From Mytilus californianus (taxonomy: Eukaryota; Mollusca; Bivalvia; Mytilida; Mytilidae), in NCBI RefSeq assembly GCF_021869535.1, contig NW_026262690.1, positions 92,781,995-92,845,994 of the forward strand: DNA of 64,000 bases, in the 5' to 3' direction. Both the position numbers and the translations under genes were made by a program. Of this stretch, positions 23,101 to 64,000 are shown one piece after another. Under the pieces are notes generated by a model. It searched no databases, had not been told where the DNA came from, and saw only the letters and a program-made list of their open reading frames with translations. Within the stretch, counting starts at the first letter, position 1. The number at the start of each line of letters is the position of its first letter.

Positions 23101-23504
23101 ATCTATTGATGTAAATGTAAAGCCAGTTGAAATTCAGAAGTTGATTCAGTTTACACATAATTCTTAAACCTAAAAATGTCCATACTTTTAATCAATAAAT
23201 CCTAGCATTTATCAAAGAAATTGTTAAAGTTTGTTTAAACCTTATTTTGACTTATTGAAGTCTTTTAAGTTCTACCATACTTGAGCATACACAGAAAATG
23301 ATCCTAACAATGTTTAAAAATAACAAGAACAATAATATGCTGCCATAAAGCTATAATTTCAGTTCTTTTATACAAGTCTGTTTAAAAGGCAGTGAATATT
23401 TCATATCCCATCAAAAATGCCATTTCTTCACAACCATATGCATTCTGGAAAATAACATCTGGAGGGCAACTTGTTTTTCAGTTTATCCACACTTTTCCTA
23501 TTGT

Positions 23505-60760
<37,256 letters not shown>

Positions 60761-60959
60761 AGTGAAAGTACACATAAGTTGGGACTTTAGTTTCCGGATT
60801 CCCCTATTTCAAGTGGTACATATTCTTTGGGCACAACGGAATGGTTTTCACTATTTAATAAAAATATTTACTAAAAAAAAGAACTTTAACTTTACTTTAC
60901 ACCTGAGACTACGATAACACTGTGTTATGGTAGTCTTACTAGTTTACACCAGAGACATA

Positions 60960-62150
60960 TATATGTCTCTGTTAATTTACACACAATTTTTCATTATGAG
61001 GAACGCTAATTTCCATTTCTAAATATGTTTGTGGACAGTTTCTATGTAAGATACCGCGGCGCGTTCGTGTGTGTGTGTGTGTTAGAGGGGAGGGGTGTAC
61101 GTTAGGCGGCAAGTGCCGGCGTACGTGGTGGTAGTTTTGTAAGTGTTAGTGTTATTGGGTTGCTGTCTCATTGGCCTATATCTACGGCGACAGTTTTATT
61201 CTCGTTGATAAAATAAATTCAGAGAAGCGTTCTTACCGCTTAATAATGATATCTTTAGAGTTCATTAAAACAATCTAGCAATGGTTTGTTGTCCAACAAT
61301 CAAGATCGAGTTACTTGCAACAATGAATCTATTTTCCAGAATGTGTATCCGACAAAGGTTACACTTTTCTTGGACTAGAGTTCTTAACGTCTTTTCACCA
61401 TTTTCGCTGAAAACGTGATCATTTCTGCGACAACTTTGAAATTTCAGAATTATACTAGCGAACGTGGTTCGATTTTTGATATGTATAACTTTCAAGATTG
61501 GTTTTAGCTGGGAACAGTATATCTAACATGTTCCTGGTCTTAGTAATATCAGAATAAGTTAATAAGATTCATTTTCATCATACTGACGAAGGATATCTGT
61601 AGCCTGGCATCCTGACCCAATTTAATACTTCGTCGACTGTCGAGCAGTGAGCCAGGATCCCAGGCTAAGGATATCTGTTATCCGAAATATTTATTGATAC
61701 CTGTTTTTACTGTTTCTTTTTTAATATTGGTGTTGTTTGGTACACTTTTTTATGCGTATATTTTATTTTTCTCACTCAGTATCGTTTTGATTTTCATAAC
61801 GATCCAGCGCCCTCGTAAGAAATTTGTTGAGTAATATCTAGATGTTTTATATATATAGATATATAAGAGCCTAGAAAATCAACCTAAAAATGTTAGAGTT
61901 CTGATTCTTTACTTCCTCCCCGACCGGGGCTGGAGTCTGTACTTTTCACTTCATACTTCTACTATATATATATAAACATTAATATAAGACACACAAAAGC
62001 AAAATGTTAATTACAGGATAACTTATCATATGATTTTTTGTTCATTAAATAAGATACATGTCATGAGCGGGATATATTACATTTGAATTAGTCTGTACTG
62101 GGCACCGACTTAATATGATATAACCAGTACACGCAGCATTTCTTTTTATT
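60960..62150. other. Intergenic right flank, no gene seen
   Basis: Contains a GT microsatellite with an adjoining G-rich stretch (61065-61105) and a small hairpin: AGCCTGGCATCCTG (61602) against CAGGATCCCAGGCT (61654). The minus-strand open frame at 61265-61495 has no splice or family support. Confidence 0.4.
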
Positions 62151-62186
62151 GATATGAAAAACTGGAGATGATGAATAAGGATGGGG

Positions 62187-62560
62187 GAAGGGGGGGGGGG
62201 GGGGGGAATCCAGATAGATATTCCCAATCAAAGATTTCTCATCAAACTGGTTAACAAAATAACGTTTTCAATTACTTTCTGCATTGCATATTTTGTTTGA
62301 AAATGAATAATATATTTAAAGGAGATGTATATTGGGAGGGGGGGGGGGGGGGGGGAGAGGACCTTTATCGGGACTCCGGAATCGGGTGTTTTTAAGCTCG
62401 GGATTTCGGGATTGATCCATTCGGGATCCGGGAATTCTTTTTTCGAATTTCGGGATGTCGGGATTTAAATTTTTTTAAATTCGGGACCTCGGGATTCCAT
62501 GTTTTTAAGCCCGGGATTTCGGGATCAGGACCCCTCCTACCCCCCTCTACATTGGTTTGA
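62187..62560. repeat. Poly-G tracts and CGGGATTTCGGGAT-type satellite
   Basis: G runs of about 20 and 17 bases near 62188-62207 and 62338-62355 are followed by GGGATTTCGGGAT, TCGGGATCCGGGAATTC and similar short degenerate repeats to about 62530. The runs can form G-quadruplexes in principle. Confidence 0.75.
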
Positions 62561-64000
62561 GGAAATGATTACCAGTTGACGGATCATTCCTTTATCCGAT
62601 CAACACTGTAAAAGGACTTGTAATTGAAAATGTAGTGTTTTGGTGAATCCACTTCAAATCGAAACACATTAAGCTTTGAAAAGAAATATAAACGGCATCT
62701 TTTACAATAAACACTTCTTTTTCTTTATTTGGCGTAATGATTATAACAGAAGAATGTATTTCTCTGCCTTAATGTGGTGCTATGTCAGTTGAAAGGTCGA
62801 GTCTTTTTTTCTTGTCTTAGAATTTACAAAATGTATTTCAGTTAGTTTATTTTTTTCCCATTTGTATCACGGCCGATTGACATTAAGACAAAAACTAGGT
62901 CTTTGGTACTAGCACGATACACATGATACTGGTTAACTTATTGCATTTTGAATCTATAAATAATGCAATAATGCTAATTTAGATTAAAATTGCAAGTCAC
63001 TTAGTAAAGTTGACCTTCACCTTTTTGCTTGGTATTGCTAAGCCCTTTTTCGTTTAAGCTCGTAAACTTTTATGTATTTAGCATCCAAAATATTTTTTGC
63101 GAGCTACCAAAGGAAGATTTTTCCAGAAACATGTGTTTTGTATGGTTTACAAACACTGGATATGAAATTCCGGCTTGCAGACTATTATTTCCAAGGATGC
63201 TTCAGTACTTTGTTCAAATGGTATTAGTTTTGAAATTGCCATGTTTGTTACTCTTCTTTAATTGAACTTGTTACTCTCTCAAGCAAAGATGATCTTTGGC
63301 TGTATTACTGAGGCCCGCTTTCTTTGTGTGCTCCAAAACTATTTATGTACTAGTATATGGCATACTAGACTTTTTCTCGAGAATATTTGATTACTTTTAT
63401 TAAAAAAAAAAGGAAAGAAACAAGAACAAAATACAGTCACCGTATTCAAACGGTGCAAAGGATTTTGTTTATTATTCATTTCAAGGAAATAAAGAACTAT
63501 AAAATAGCACCATATATATATATATATTGTCTAAAACATTTAATATTTGATCAAAAGGATCAGGCCATTTATACAAAGAAGACGAAAAAGAGAATCGAAA
63601 CCACGTTTCATTTCGTACTAAGCAAAGCTTCACCCAACACTAGTAAGCAATTGAGATACAAAAGGAAACTAATATTCCCCAGCCATGCTAACAAAGTTTA
63701 ACATTTAGATGTGCGAATTTAGTCATCTCATCTTTCCTCATGCATGCGTCCAACTATTACCAAGCATTTACCGCATGCAACTATCCCTACTGCACAAAAA
63801 AACTATTAAACTGGAAGTAGAGCATGGTTTTCTCCCAAAAGCAACCATTGTATCAACTGCCGATCGAAGCCGTTTCCCCTGACGCAGTAAGCCAACGCCC
63901 AAATAGCTGTGCTAAAAGAGGGTGCAGCTAATAGAGGCCAGTTATCAATCTACTAGATCAATGGAAGCAGTGTTACATTTCCCTTACAGCAAGTGTTATT
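62561..64000. other. Intergenic, nothing recognised
   Basis: AT-rich DNA with a TA microsatellite at 63512-63528. Short open frames (63029-63265, 63387-63701) have no recognisable domain. Confidence 0.35.

Noticed and set aside
61265-61495. Minus-strand 76-codon frame upstream of the EML gene
   Set aside because: No domain, no splice partners and average-looking intergenic composition.

Overview
The window is animal nuclear DNA, and the evidence points to a bivalve mollusc, probably a mussel (Mytilidae). It is AT-rich, its genes are split into short exons with GT/AG introns, and the introns and intergenic DNA are packed with dispersed repeats, short foldback elements and minisatellites of the kind familiar from bivalve genomes. 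The genus is an inference from repeat style and protein similarity recalled from memory. No database search was run.

Three genes can be supported. (1) Positions 574-7893, plus strand: the 3' part (seven exons, 395 codons plus stop) of a Dispatched/Patched-type RND membrane transporter. Its 5' exons lie left of the window. (2) Positions 17365-18380, plus strand: a complete two-exon gene for a 102-residue protein with a C-terminal DPY-30/RII-alpha-type dimerisation-docking domain. (3) Positions 60650 down to 23505, minus strand: a complete 36-coding-exon gene for an EML5/EML6-type echinoderm microtubule-associated protein-like protein. All exon phases join without a break and give 1958 residues, with three HELP motifs and three WD-repeat (TAPE) modules. 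It fills about 58 percent of the window.

Layout: 1-8640 Dispatched-like gene and a 43-bp minisatellite grown from its last codons; 8641-17340 repeat-rich intergenic DNA with a decayed reverse-transcriptase fragment and a weak small-ORF candidate; 17341-19800 docking-domain gene and its 3' UTR; 19800-23100 intergenic; 23100-60760 EML gene with many intronic elements; 60760-64000 intergenic, with poly-G tracts and no gene that I could support.

The three genes are not an operon-like set. EML proteins bind microtubules and the small docking-domain protein may be ciliary or sperm-related, but adjacency alone does not show that they work together. The most notable observations are a 72-bp in-frame tandem duplication that copies the splice donor of EML exon 3, a minisatellite that begins inside the Dispatched-like stop-codon region, a perfect 81-bp-arm palindrome 43 bp from an EML exon, and a TA-flanked foldback element nested in another.
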